This document shows, one piece after another, positions 7,284 through 15,750 of a stretch of DNA of 35,150 nucleotides. Positions within the stretch are counted from its first letter, which is position 1; each line of letters begins with the position of its first letter. The translations under genes were made by a program, and so were the position numbers. The DNA is from TMED23 sp913054205 (GTDB lineage Bacteria > Pseudomonadota > Alphaproteobacteria > Rhodospirillales > UBA2165). The notes under the pieces are model-generated. The model saw nothing but the letters and a program-made list of their open reading frames with translations. It made no database searches and was not told the origin of the DNA. The stretch spans positions 1 to 35,150 of the forward strand of contig JAYGEG010000216.1 of the NCBI GenBank assembly GCA_046582495.1. Direction: 5' to 3'.

Positions 7284-9305
7284 TTAGTGACGAAATTTCT
7301 CTCGCACCATTTCCTGGGCTATAAAAATTTCTTCATCGGAAAGGGAATCTTTTAAATCTTCTCGCAATTTAATCAAGTCATCTCGTTCACGTCCGTGTAC
7401 GCGCGCCGTGGCGAGGTTGATATGAACAAAGGCCATCAAGTCATCTTGCGGCAGCCCCATACCATTATTAAAGGCGAGTGCAATTTGATAATGCGCATAA
7501 GGATCACCAAGTTCAGCGTGTTTTTGCATAAGATCTATTAAAGTGTTGATCACGTTGTCTTCTGCCTGCCCCGCGCGCACAATTTCCATGATTTTGTCAG
7601 TCGTCTGATTGTCCAGTTGATCAGCCCGACCGAGTATTCGAGTGGCTGTTTCAAGATCATCCCCATCCAGCAACATGCGCCCCAGATGCCGGGCAGCCTG
7701 TCCGTTCCCTTGATCTACCAGTGTTCTTAAAATGATCGGCACGCTTTCGTTGTAAGTAATGCTCCAATCAAACTCGATCAATTGCAGGAGAGCAGCAGAA
7801 CTTTCGGCATCTTCCAACGCCGACTCGATCAGTGGCTGAATGAGAGATTGCTCATTGTCTTGATGTTGGGATCTGGCAATTTGCGAGGCCAGGCTATGGC
7901 GTGCGCCGTCATGACCGAGAGAGGATGCGCGGATAAAATATTTAACGCTCAAATCTTCATTTGGCCGCGTGTAACGCATGCCAATGCGATATATTTCACC
8001 CAAATAATAGGCTGCCTCTTTCTCGGCACCAAGATAGCTTTGCCGAGAATCTGCCAACTCGCGCAGATAGAGAACCGCTAATTCCGATTGCTTCCGGCTA
8101 ACCGTGCTATCGCATAACCAGGTTGCGGCGATCTCTAATTTGGCCCAGCTATTTCCAGCTTCAGCACCTCTTTGCAAATAACGTGCATGGTTAGGATCGC
8201 TGGTTGCTCTTTGGCGCAATTTTTCTAAAAACTGATCGGTTTCATTTATCGAGGCGCGCTCATCCGAATCTACTTGGCTTTGATCAACAGTGGCTGTGGC
8301 GCTATCGGTCTCCGCTGATAATTCTGCTCGTGCTTCGCCGGGCGCTGTTGGGTTTTGGACGGAGCGTGAGGCAATAGCATTGGCGGCCCGAGTTAGTTGG
8401 CCATCTTGTCTTCCTGCGGAAGACGGATGCGACGGAAATCCAAAACCGGATCCCGGACTGGCATCCGGTCCATTGTTAAATTCAGGAATAAATTTTGGCC
8501 GGGTATCATCGTCCTTCGACCACAGTCCTTTAGGATCAAGATCGGGCGGCGGCAGTTGAGGCGGCTCGTGGCTCGTCGCTGCTTGATTGCTGAGCCCAAG
8601 AAGAGGATCATCTTCATCCAAATCGTCGGCAAAATCGTCTTCTGGAGCATCGAAGGCCGATGCCGTTGAGCGCAGAATTTCAGGCACCTTGCCATCATCC
8701 GTCAACCAGCTATCGAGCAAAAGAGCCTTGGCATCTTTTCCCTGTTCTTCGAAAGTCGGAGATTGCAGCGGCAGTGGCATTTGGTCTTCGGATTCTAGAT
8801 CATCTGCGATTGCGGCTTGATTAGGCAGATCCGGCATTTGTTCGGAAATAGATTTACGCTTAGCGCGTGGCCGCCATTTGCTGCGTGAAGTGTCGTAAAG
8901 GGCAGGGTCTTCGGCAAACCGATTGTGACCAAGCGTACCTCGGGAAAAGCCGGCTTCGACAAATATCCAAAGGCCAATTAGGAAAATGGCAAAAGCAAGG
9001 GCGACGATCCAAGGCAGCGAGCCTAGAACCAGGGAAAGCAGATAGAGCGAAACGGCCGGAACAAAAAACAGCAGTTGAAACCAACCTGAATGATCTCGGT
9101 CATGCAGGCGTTTGGAAAAACCTGCCGTTGTTATCCAGGTCAGAATCGCATAGCCGACAATGTTAACCACGCCGCCAAATTTATAAGGCTCGGGAATGAA
9201 GCCGATGGCAATCGATAACCCAAACACAGGCAGCAGAATATTCAGCCAAAAAGGCTTACGTCTGATGCGTCCTCTGTAGGAAAATAATAATTTAAAAATC
9301 GACAT
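7284..9305 (-). CDS. DUF805 membrane domain fused to a Sel1-like repeat protein
   Basis: A 673-residue protein. Residues 1-135 form a DUF805 domain with four hydrophobic helices (YRGRIRRKPFWLNILLPVFG near the start; later RLHDRDHSGW, a family motif). Residues 140-370 are a low-complexity, Asp/Glu/Ser/Pro-rich linker with no recognisable fold. Residues from about 370 to 670 are helical Sel1/TPR-like repeats (SWAKLEIAATW, AAYYLGEIYRIGMRY, AHYQIALAFNNGMGLPQDD). Sel1 repeats usually serve as protein-binding scaffolds, so this may be a membrane-anchored adaptor. It lies 20 bases upstream of tupA on the same strand and may share its transcript. The ribosome site before the ATG at 9305 is weak. Exact function is unknown. 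Confidence 0.85.
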   Translation of the reverse strand: MSIFKLLFSYRGRIRRKPFWLNILLPVFGLSIAIGFIPEPYKFGGVVNIVGYAILTWITTAGFSKRLHDRDHSGWFQLLFFVPAVSLYLLSLVLGSLPWIVALAFAIFLIGLWIFVEAGFSRGTLGHNRFAEDPALYDTSRSKWRPRAKRKSISEQMPDLPNQAAIADDLESEDQMPLPLQSPTFEEQGKDAKALLLDSWLTDDGKVPEILRSTASAFDAPEDDFADDLDEDDPLLGLSNQAATSHEPPQLPPPDLDPKGLWSKDDDTRPKFIPEFNNGPDASPGSGFGFPSHPSSAGRQDGQLTRAANAIASRSVQNPTAPGEARAELSAETDSATATVDQSQVDSDERASINETDQFLEKLRQRATSDPNHARYLQRGAEAGNSWAKLEIAATWLCDSTVSRKQSELAVLYLRELADSRQSYLGAEKEAAYYLGEIYRIGMRYTRPNEDLSVKYFIRASSLGHDGARHSLASQIARSQHQDNEQSLIQPLIESALEDAESSAALLQLIEFDWSITYNESVPIILRTLVDQGNGQAARHLGRMLLDGDDLETATRILGRADQLDNQTTDKIMEIVRAGQAEDNVINTLIDLMQKHAELGDPYAHYQIALAFNNGMGLPQDDLMAFVHINLATARVHGRERDDLIKLREDLKDSLSDEEIFIAQEMVREKFRH

Positions 9306-9648
9306 CTATTTTTCTAATATAGCCTTATTTATGCATTCTGCACCCTGCGGTACCTTATTTGATTAATGTATAATTTGTTAGTTAAGGCCGCGTTAAATTA
9401 CCATTTTACGCTAAAACCAGCCCCTTTTGCGTTAAATTTAGATCAATTGGTCAATTTCCCTTATATATCAATACTATAGGTGGTTAGAAAATCAATATTT
9501 TCAAGATTTCCTTTCCCGAGGGCGGTGCGCAACATGCTGATTCAAGGGCAATAATTCATTAAATTTCAAATGGCTGTTGGGCGACATTGAACGTTGAATT
9601 ATACGCTCGCCACTCCCATGTAATGAGGTGGTTACGTGAGAAAAATGA
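9306..9648. other. AT-rich intergenic region without a gene
   Basis: About 340 bases between a divergent pair of genes. I see no convincing coding frame. A short dyad, GAAAAT-CAAT-ATTTTC at 9487-9502, is present but has no T run. Promoters for the DUF805 gene and for the repeat gene must lie here, but I cannot place them. Confidence 0.5.
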
Positions 9649-9720
9649 ATGGCCGCGAAGAAACTTGCAATTGCAGCGCTTGTGGCAGCGCTCGGCATAA
9701 ATATTCCGAGTGAGGGTTAG
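9649..9720 (+). other. Signal-peptide-like 23-codon frame preceding the repeat gene
   Basis: The ATG at 9649 lies 8 bases after GTGAG and opens a 23-codon frame (MAAKKLAIAALVAALGINIP...) that stops at TAG 9718-9720. The peptide looks like a basic, then hydrophobic, secretion or membrane leader. It overlaps by a few bases, in another frame, the start of the long repeat ORF, which has only a poor GTG start. A one-base shift would join the two. It could be a real leader separated by a frameshift, a sequencing error, or chance. Confidence 0.35.
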
Positions 9721-11689
9721 TCTTGCCCAATCATTGGGCTCGTTGGATCAACCAGCAAAATCAAAAAAATCGTCGATTTTGAAAAACGGTAAATTTTCGG
9801 CGCTTGATCTTCAAAATCTCGACCCCGATCAATTGGCAGCGATCATTGCGGAGCAGTCACTCATCAATCCGGAGCTTGCCCAATCCTTATTGGCGCAGGC
9901 AATTTCCGAAAATCCAGCAATAGCCAAGGATTTGATGACCGAGGTGGTTTCTTCGATTACCAAACAAGGTGGATCAGGTGCGACGGATCTTGTTAAAGAC
10001 GTCGTCGCGACGGCGATCAAAGCGGCCGTGGAATCTGGCGGTGGTGGCGGTGCTAATCTGGTTAAAGATATCGTTTCTGCTGCTGTGCAAGGTACTTCAG
10101 AAGGATCTGCGGGCGGCGAGGTGTCGCAAGATGCTATTCAAGGTATTGTTGCTGCCGCCGTGCAAACAGCGAGCGAAACTTCCGGCGGCGGTGACGCAGG
10201 CGGAGATTTGGTCAAAGATATCGTCTCGGCGGCAATTGAAACCTCGTCCGAGGTTTCGGGCGGCGATGCTGAAGCTTCCCAAGATTTGGTCAAAGATATT
10301 GTCGCGACCGCCGTTCAAACGGCAAGCGAAAGCTCCTCCGGCGATGAGAGTGCTGATTTGGTCAAGGATATTGTGGCCGCGGCGATTGAGACAACCGCTG
10401 AGATTGCCGGCAGCGATGCGGAAGCATCTCAAGATTTGGTGAAAGAAATCGTATCGACTGCGGTTCAAGTGGTCGTTGAAAGTGGTGGCGGTGGTGATGA
10501 AGGCGCTGATTTGGTCAAAGACATTGTATCTGTCGCCATCGAAGTCGCCTCTGCAACATCCGATGAAGGCGGTGCGGCTGACATGATCCAAGCGGTGACA
10601 TCGGGCTCGATCGAAGCTGTGTTGAGTACTGCTGCAGATCCTGAAGCCGCGGCTGAATTGGTACAGGCAACAACCTCAGGCGCGGTCGAGGGGGCGATTG
10701 CAGCTGCTGATGGTGATGGCGATGCCGCCATTGAATTGGTTACAGCAACAACCGCTGCGGTTGCCGCGAGTGTGACAGAATCCGCCGAGGCTGGAGATGC
10801 CGTTATTGAGATTGAAATTGAATCACTTGTTGCGGCAATATCTGAAGGAGCCACTGAAGCTTTGGTTGAAGCCAGCGACGATTCGGCTGTTGAAGTAGCG
10901 GGACGTGTCCTCGGGTTTGTTATTATGAAGTGGACGTTGCACCAAAAAGTTGACTGGCTCGAAAAAGGGATGCGGCGGGCAAATAAGGAAACACTGAAAT
11001 CACTGTTGCGGCCATCTTTGGCATTTATGGGATTTCCGCTGGGTAATTTTTTTTATATCCAGGCCTTCATTTTAATTGTTGGTGCTGTCGCCGGCCCTGT
11101 TGCTGTCGTCGTATTTACTTCATTGCGGACCCTAACAAAAATTACGACCCAGCTTGTAAGCTCAGTCAATTCGAGTGCGCGTCCCGAAATTTCTCGGGCC
11201 TATGGCGAGGGTAATTTCGAGCTCCTACGGGAGCTATATAGGCGATCAACACAAGTCTCCATTTGGATTGCAGCTCTATTGGTAATTTTCCTCGCGGTAT
11301 TTGGGGCATACATTGCCGACTTTTGGACGGCGGGCCGGGTTCAGGTGAGCTACCCGTTCTTTTGGCTTTTATTAGCGACCGTTTTCGTGAATTCAATTTG
11401 GTGGGGGAGCCTAAATATCCTCTACGGCACGAACAATCATCAGAAATTGGCTATCGTATACATCATTGTAAATGCAGGTTTTGCCGGCCTCGCTTACCCG
11501 TTGCTATTATCCTATGCAATCAGTGGTGCCGCCTATTCATTGCTGGCGATTGAACTGGTGTTGGCCCTCTATACAATCGGATGCGCTATTTCATTGATTG
11601 AGGAAAAACCAAGCCGATTGATTGCCGAAGTGATCCGGCCGCCCTTGTTCCTCCTCGATCAGGTCAAATCCTATATGGACAAAAAGTAA
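9710..11689 (+). CDS. Chimeric ORF: tandem-repeat protein joined to the C-terminal half of a polysaccharide flippase
   Basis: The 659-codon frame has two unrelated parts. Residues 1-395 are Ala/Val/Glu/Gly-rich: a short region (LDLQNLDPDQLAAIIAEQSL) and then about eight degenerate repeats of 23-26 residues built on DLVKDIVSAAIE. Residues from about 398 on (RVLGFVIMKWTLHQKVDWL, then LLRPSLAFMGFPLGN) match the second half of Wzx-like oligosaccharide flippases with about six membrane helices (FWLLLATVFVNSIWWGSLNILYGTNNHQ). A whole flippase has about 12-14 helices; the first half is absent. The join lies near 10895-10905 with no gap in frame. The GTG start at 9710 is weak; a leader-like peptide in another frame precedes it. 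As it stands the protein is unlikely to be a working flippase. Read it as a gene fusion by deletion or insertion, or an assembly join. Confidence 0.7.
   Translation: MRVSLAQSLGSLDQPAKSKKSSILKNGKFSALDLQNLDPDQLAAIIAEQSLINPELAQSLLAQAISENPAIAKDLMTEVVSSITKQGGSGATDLVKDVVATAIKAAVESGGGGGANLVKDIVSAAVQGTSEGSAGGEVSQDAIQGIVAAAVQTASETSGGGDAGGDLVKDIVSAAIETSSEVSGGDAEASQDLVKDIVATAVQTASESSSGDESADLVKDIVAAAIETTAEIAGSDAEASQDLVKEIVSTAVQVVVESGGGGDEGADLVKDIVSVAIEVASATSDEGGAADMIQAVTSGSIEAVLSTAADPEAAAELVQATTSGAVEGAIAAADGDGDAAIELVTATTAAVAASVTESAEAGDAVIEIEIESLVAAISEGATEALVEASDDSAVEVAGRVLGFVIMKWTLHQKVDWLEKGMRRANKETLKSLLRPSLAFMGFPLGNFFYIQAFILIVGAVAGPVAVVVFTSLRTLTKITTQLVSSVNSSARPEISRAYGEGNFELLRELYRRSTQVSIWIAALLVIFLAVFGAYIADFWTAGRVQVSYPFFWLLLATVFVNSIWWGSLNILYGTNNHQKLAIVYIIVNAGFAGLAYPLLLSYAISGAAYSLLAIELVLALYTIGCAISLIEEKPSRLIAEVIRPPLFLLDQVKSYMDKK
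9986..10580 (+). repeat. Eight degenerate coding repeats of 69-78 bases
   Basis: Copies of a GATTTGGTCAAAGATATTGT-like core start at 9986, 10055, 10130, 10205, 10283, 10355, 10433 and 10508, always in frame. Each encodes a DLVKDIV(S/A)xA(I/V)xxxxE unit of 23-26 residues with a Gly/Ser/Asp-rich spacer. Later copies (to about 10880) decay into Ala/Val-rich sequence such as ELVQATTSGAVEGAI. The pattern suggests amphipathic helices separated by flexible turns, as in some surface or scaffold proteins. It is a protein repeat, not a CRISPR array. Confidence 0.8.
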
Positions 11690-13562
11690 TCATCCTATTG
11701 AAATCATTGAAATTTTAGTTTCAAGCACGATATTAATCAGTATCCTTCATATTAGGTTTACGCAGATTTAGACGATCGGAATAAAAGTGTCTTCAAACGG
11801 AAATACAGTTTTGGTCACGGGGGGCGCGGGCTACATCGGAAGCCATACCTGCAAGATGTTGGCGGATACCGGATATACGCCGGTTGTCGTCGACAATCTA
11901 TCAACTGGATTCCCCTGGTCTGTGCAATGGGGCGAGTTGGAAGAATGCGATATTCGAGACGGCGAAAAACTTAACCAGATATTTGAGCGTTATCGTCCGG
12001 TCGCCGTGATGCATTTTGCTGCCAAAGCCTATGTCGGTGAATCTGTTGAAAAGCCAGATATCTATTACAATAACAATGTCATTGGAACTATGAGTTTGCT
12101 GGATTGCATGCACCAGAACAGCGTCCAACAATTGGTCTTTTCCAGCACTTGTGCGACTTATGGAACGCCGGACCAAGTCCCAATTGACGAGACATGTTTA
12201 CAAGCGCCCATCAATCCCTATGGCATGAGTAAGTTTATTGCAGAGCGCATGATGGCGGATTATGGGCTGGCCTATGGTTTGCGATTTGTCGCACTAAGGT
12301 ATTTTAATGCGGCGGGGGGTGACCCTGACGCAGAAATCGGCGAGGCGCATGATCCCGAAACCCACCTTATTCCGCTTATACTGGATGCAGCGGCAGGAAC
12401 GCGCGATCAAATTCAAGTTTATGGCACGGATTACGATACGCCCGATGGAACCTGTATCCGAGACTACATTCATGTCACAGATATCGCCGACGCACATGTT
12501 CTCGCGCTGAAACATCTCCTTGAGGACGGTGACTCGCAATTTCTCAATCTTGGTAATAATCAAGGTTTCTCAGTGCATGAAGTTATTGCTGCTGCGAAGA
12601 GAGTTACCGGCCGTGATTTCGACGTGAAAGAAGTTGCCCGGCGGCCGGGTGATCCAGCTCAATTGGTAAGCAACTCAACGCTGGCGGAAAAGACGCTTGG
12701 CTGGATTCCGAAACGATCTGATATCGACATTCAAATCGAAGATGCCTGGCGCTGGCATATGAAATACTATCAGCACAATTGATGGGTGGCTTGTGTGATT
12801 ATTGTATCAAACGGATTTAGCCATTTTCATTTGAAAGCCGCGGCGGCAGAAGTCCAACGCAATGGAAATTTAGCGACCCTATTGGCGGGTGCTTATCCGA
12901 CCGAGGGTCTTAAATCTTTCCTGCAGAAAATAGGTCTTGCGAGCTACCCTAAAATTCTTCGACTGTTGTCACGTGAAGAGCCCGATTTAGTCGGGAAAGT
13001 AAATCCTGCTTTTTTACCCGAAGCATTGGCGCAGCTTGGGATATTCTTGCGGCGCTTTGAAAATCTTCCGATCAAAAGTTTTAATGATTGGATTATTCGT
13101 CTGTCGTTTAAATGGTATGGCAACTGGGCGGCACGCCAAATCGCGCGCAAATATTCATCGGCAAAAGTCTATCACTACCGCGCAGGTTATGGCGGTCGGT
13201 CGGTACAGGTCGCCAAGGAACTTGGCATGGTCGCCTTGTGTGACCATTCGATCATTCATCCCGATCTTCTCGACTATTTTGTCGAACATCAGGGGCAATG
13301 GCCTGAGCCCGGCCACAGCGGATCGATCGATTTATTATGGCGCTATATCAAAAGCGATATCGAGCAAGCTGATCATGTTGTCGTCAACTCAGACTTTGTT
13401 AAAGAAAGTTTTCTTCACATGGGCTGGGACAAAAATATTGTGCACGCCCTTTACTGGGGCATCGATGACAGCTTTATCCAAAGCCTGCCGGAGATTGGGT
13501 TCGGCCAGGAAAATGACATCAATGAAGTTTCAACATTTGTTTTTGCAGGATATTTCGGTGCT
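10897..13562 (+). other. Slice of an exopolysaccharide gene cluster, truncated at both ends
   Basis: Between these approximate points lie the C-terminal half of a flippase, a complete galE, and the N-terminal part of a glycosyltransferase, all on the same strand with tight spacing. The flippase loses its N-terminal half on the left and the glycosyltransferase loses its C-terminal half on the right. Neither flank (repeat protein; SDR gene) belongs to polysaccharide synthesis. Both breakpoints are estimated from where protein similarity stops. I saw no clear inverted repeats or target-site duplications at the two edges. Insertion of a fragment by illegitimate recombination, or a chimeric assembly, would both give this picture. 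Confidence 0.6.
11787..12782 (+). CDS. galE: UDP-glucose 4-epimerase
   Basis: A full-length 331-residue GalE. The NAD-binding motif GGAGYIGS is at residues 12-19, SSTCATYG holds the catalytic Ser/Thr, and NPYGMSKFIAE holds the catalytic Tyr-xxx-Lys pair. FNAAGGDPDAEIGE and the substrate-loop segment GTCIRDYIHVTDIADAH are typical of GalE. It interconverts UDP-glucose and UDP-galactose in the cytoplasm, giving galactose donors for polysaccharide or lipid glycosylation. The start is a GTG at 11787. It sits between a flippase remnant (97 bases upstream) and a glycosyltransferase (3 bases downstream), as in an exopolysaccharide operon. It appears intact, unlike both neighbours. Confidence 0.95.
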   Translation: MSSNGNTVLVTGGAGYIGSHTCKMLADTGYTPVVVDNLSTGFPWSVQWGELEECDIRDGEKLNQIFERYRPVAVMHFAAKAYVGESVEKPDIYYNNNVIGTMSLLDCMHQNSVQQLVFSSTCATYGTPDQVPIDETCLQAPINPYGMSKFIAERMMADYGLAYGLRFVALRYFNAAGGDPDAEIGEAHDPETHLIPLILDAAAGTRDQIQVYGTDYDTPDGTCIRDYIHVTDIADAHVLALKHLLEDGDSQFLNLGNNQGFSVHEVIAAAKRVTGRDFDVKEVARRPGDPAQLVSNSTLAEKTLGWIPKRSDIDIQIEDAWRWHMKYYQHN

Positions 13563-13598
13563 TCGAAATTGTGTTCAGGCTTTTATTGTTTGCGTTGA
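12786..13598 (+). pseudogene. Glycosyltransferase (GT4-like), C-terminal half missing
   Basis: The frame starts with a GTG three bases after galE stops and gives 270 residues. The N-terminal part looks like a GT-B glycosyltransferase acceptor domain: VIIVSNGFSHFHLKAAA, an internal VYHYRAGYGGRS, and then DHVVVNSDFVKESFLHMGW and a strand ending FVFAGYFG. In this family that last strand opens the nucleotide-sugar-binding domain. Here the protein instead ends in an unrelated tail (ASKLCSGFYCLR) and stops. The missing half, including the donor-binding Glu motif, is not found in any frame before the next gene, so this is a truncation and not a simple frameshift. It is probably inactive. Confidence 0.75.
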
Positions 13599-13678
13599 TA
13601 AGGTACACCCATCGTCAGATCAACTATTGGCAAATGCGTAGAAATGCAGCCTAAAAATCAATTTGGAGTAGGACAACA

Positions 13679-14440
13679 ATGGACGTTAATGGGAAGGCCG
13701 CAGTTATCACAGGCGGTGCATCGGGATTGGGTGAAGCAACAGCGCGGATGTTGGCTGAGAAGGGCGCAAAAGTTGCCATTCTTGATCTCAATGAAGAGCG
13801 TGGCACGAAAGTTGCCAAAGAGCTTGGCGGCGTATTTTCGAAATGCGATGTGACTGATGAGGTGAGTTTGCAAGCAGCTTTGGATGCGGCGAAAGATGCC
13901 CATGGCGCCGGCCGAATTTTGGTGAACTGCGCTGGTATTGGCAACGCTTCTCGTGTTGTCGGTCGGAACGGTCCGCATGACCTCGGCATGTTTACCAAAA
14001 TTATAACGATCAATTTGATCGGCACATTCAACGCTACGCGTTTGTTTGCAGTCGATGCAACGCAGCTCGATCCGCTTGAAGATGATGAACGGGGCGTGGT
14101 GATTATGACAGCCTCTGTTGCCGCTTTTGACGGTCAAATTGGCCAGGCTGCATACAGTGCCTCGAAAGGCGGCATCCATAGCATGACCTTACCGATTGCG
14201 CGTGAATTTGCCAGTCGTGGCGTGCGGGTCTGCACCATTGCGCCGGGTGTTTTAAAAACGCCGCTCATGGATATTTTGCCGGAAGAAGCTCAGAAATCGC
14301 TTGGTGAAAGCATTCCGTTCCCACAGCGTCTTGGACATGCGGATGAATATGCCTCTCTCGCCATGCACATATTTGAAAATCGCTATTTGAACGGCGAAAC
14401 AATCCGGCTCGATGGTGCGCTTCGCATGGCAGCACGGTAG
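13679..14440 (+). CDS. Short-chain dehydrogenase, 3-hydroxyacyl-CoA dehydrogenase type
   Basis: A 253-residue SDR with the cofactor motif TGGASGLG at residues 11-18, the NCAGI strand motif and the catalytic YSASK. ILDLNEERG after the second strand suggests NAD(H) preference. The C-terminal segment FPQRLGHADEYASLAMHIFENRYLNGETIRLDGALRM and the insert CAGIGNASRVVGRNG closely recall the HSD17B10-type enzymes that oxidise 3-hydroxyacyl-CoA or 2-methyl-3-hydroxybutyryl-CoA. GGAGTAGGACAACA before the ATG supports the start. It leads a four-gene run (hydrolase, VOC protein, small protein) and is the first intact gene after the truncated polysaccharide fragment. The precise substrate is not determined. 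Confidence 0.9.
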   Translation: MDVNGKAAVITGGASGLGEATARMLAEKGAKVAILDLNEERGTKVAKELGGVFSKCDVTDEVSLQAALDAAKDAHGAGRILVNCAGIGNASRVVGRNGPHDLGMFTKIITINLIGTFNATRLFAVDATQLDPLEDDERGVVIMTASVAAFDGQIGQAAYSASKGGIHSMTLPIAREFASRGVRVCTIAPGVLKTPLMDILPEEAQKSLGESIPFPQRLGHADEYASLAMHIFENRYLNGETIRLDGALRMAAR

Positions 14441-14453
14441 CCGTTGATTGGTC

Positions 14454-15746
14454 ATGGCTTCAGGTAAATGGTACCCTGAGGTCATGCCAAAGGATACATC
14501 GTCTCAAAAAACCACCGCCGGATTTCGCAACGCAGAATGGACCATGACCGGTCTGCCGGAAGGCACATCTGTCGGTGTATATCCGCTCCGAACCTTAGAC
14601 GGTGCAGCGTGTAATGGTTTTCTCTATTGGCGGGGAAAGCCCAAAACTGTCATTTGCATCATGCATCCGCGCGAGTTTTTGGCGACCCATTATTTGATCC
14701 CAGACATTGTTGATGCAGGCTTTGCTGCTTTTACACAGACATCGCGTTCAGTCGGCAATGATCTTAGGCTTGAACATGAAGTCGCGCTTTTGGATGTTGC
14801 TGCGGGACTGGGTCAACTGCGTGACCTCGGATTTGAAAATATAATTTTGCTCGGCAATTCCGGTGGGGCCAGCCTCTACACGTTTTACAATCAGCAAGCC
14901 GTGCTTGAGCCCGAGGCGCGGCTTGAGCGCACGCCCGGCGGTAGACCGGTTAAACTCAAAGCGGCGTCAATGCCCGTACCGGATGGCATGGCCTATGTTT
15001 CGCCGCATCCGGGGCAGGGGATAATCTTGCTCAATTGCATTGACCCCTCGGTGACCGATGAAGCTGATCCTTTTTCTATAGATTCTGGTTTGGACCCGCT
15101 TAATTTTGATAATGGTTTTAATGAGCCTCTTGAAAGTGCCAATTATGATGGCGGGTTCGTCACGAAATATCGTGCAGCTCAAAGGGCGCGCGTTGAACGA
15201 CTGGATGCGACCGCCCGAGACTTGATCGAAACCCGCATGGCGGCACGCAAAAGATTCAAAAAGCAGGCTGATCCGAAAGACCGCGTGCTTGGCGCGCATA
15301 CCTCTGCAATGACAATTTGGCGGACAGCAGCTGACCTCAGGTATTTTGATCTCAGCCTTGATCCATCAGACCGCAAATACGGCTCGGTCTGGGGCCAGGA
15401 TCCCTTTCAAGCCAATTACGGCACTGTTGGGTTTGCAAGGTTTTGCTCTCCCGAGGCCTGGCTGTCTACCTGGTCTGGATTAAGCTCGAATGCCGAAATG
15501 GCAAAAACAGCGCCATCTGTTGAACAGCCATCGATCCTGATTTCTCATACCGGCGACAACACGGTGTACCCATCGGATAGCGCAATGATTTTTGAAGCGC
15601 TTGGAACCTCTGATAAAGTAAAACATAGTGTACGCGGTGATCATCACGGCCATGCTCTTCTAGAAGGAGAGGAGCCTGGGCGTATTGAAACCGGTAGGTT
15701 ATTGACCACGTGGCTGGCCGAACATTTTCCGGCTGTGAAGGAGTAG
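14454..15746 (+). CDS. Alpha/beta hydrolase
   Basis: A protein of about 430 residues. The nucleophile elbow is GNSGG (ILLGNSGGASLYTFYNQQ), with the serine as predicted nucleophile. An oxyanion-type segment, MHPREFLATHYL, comes earlier. Near the C-terminus, ISHTGDNTVYPSDS supplies the acid and DHHGHALLEG the histidine of the triad. A 130-residue insert between the elbow and the acid is larger than in minimal hydrolases and may form a lid. No signal peptide is seen, so it is likely cytoplasmic. ATGs at 14454 and 14484 and a TTG at 14448 are all possible starts; no ribosome site is decisive. It starts 13 bases after the SDR gene and five bases separate it from the VOC gene, so it probably belongs to the same degradative operon. 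Substrate unknown. Confidence 0.82.
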   Translation: MASGKWYPEVMPKDTSSQKTTAGFRNAEWTMTGLPEGTSVGVYPLRTLDGAACNGFLYWRGKPKTVICIMHPREFLATHYLIPDIVDAGFAAFTQTSRSVGNDLRLEHEVALLDVAAGLGQLRDLGFENIILLGNSGGASLYTFYNQQAVLEPEARLERTPGGRPVKLKAASMPVPDGMAYVSPHPGQGIILLNCIDPSVTDEADPFSIDSGLDPLNFDNGFNEPLESANYDGGFVTKYRAAQRARVERLDATARDLIETRMAARKRFKKQADPKDRVLGAHTSAMTIWRTAADLRYFDLSLDPSDRKYGSVWGQDPFQANYGTVGFARFCSPEAWLSTWSGLSSNAEMAKTAPSVEQPSILISHTGDNTVYPSDSAMIFEALGTSDKVKHSVRGDHHGHALLEGEEPGRIETGRLLTTWLAEHFPAVKE

Positions 15747-15750
15747 AGAC

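Noticed and set aside
9501..9698. 65-codon minus-strand ORF upstream of the repeat gene
   Set aside because: It has no ribosome site or recognisable family and is antisense to the leader-like peptide.
9986..10580. Regular DNA repeats that could suggest a CRISPR array
   Set aside because: The repeats are degenerate, stay in frame, and encode a protein repeat; there are no unique spacers of constant length and no cas genes.
10097..10591. Long antisense ORF across the repeat region
   Set aside because: It mirrors the codon periodicity of the plus-strand repeats and has no independent start signal or recognisable motif.
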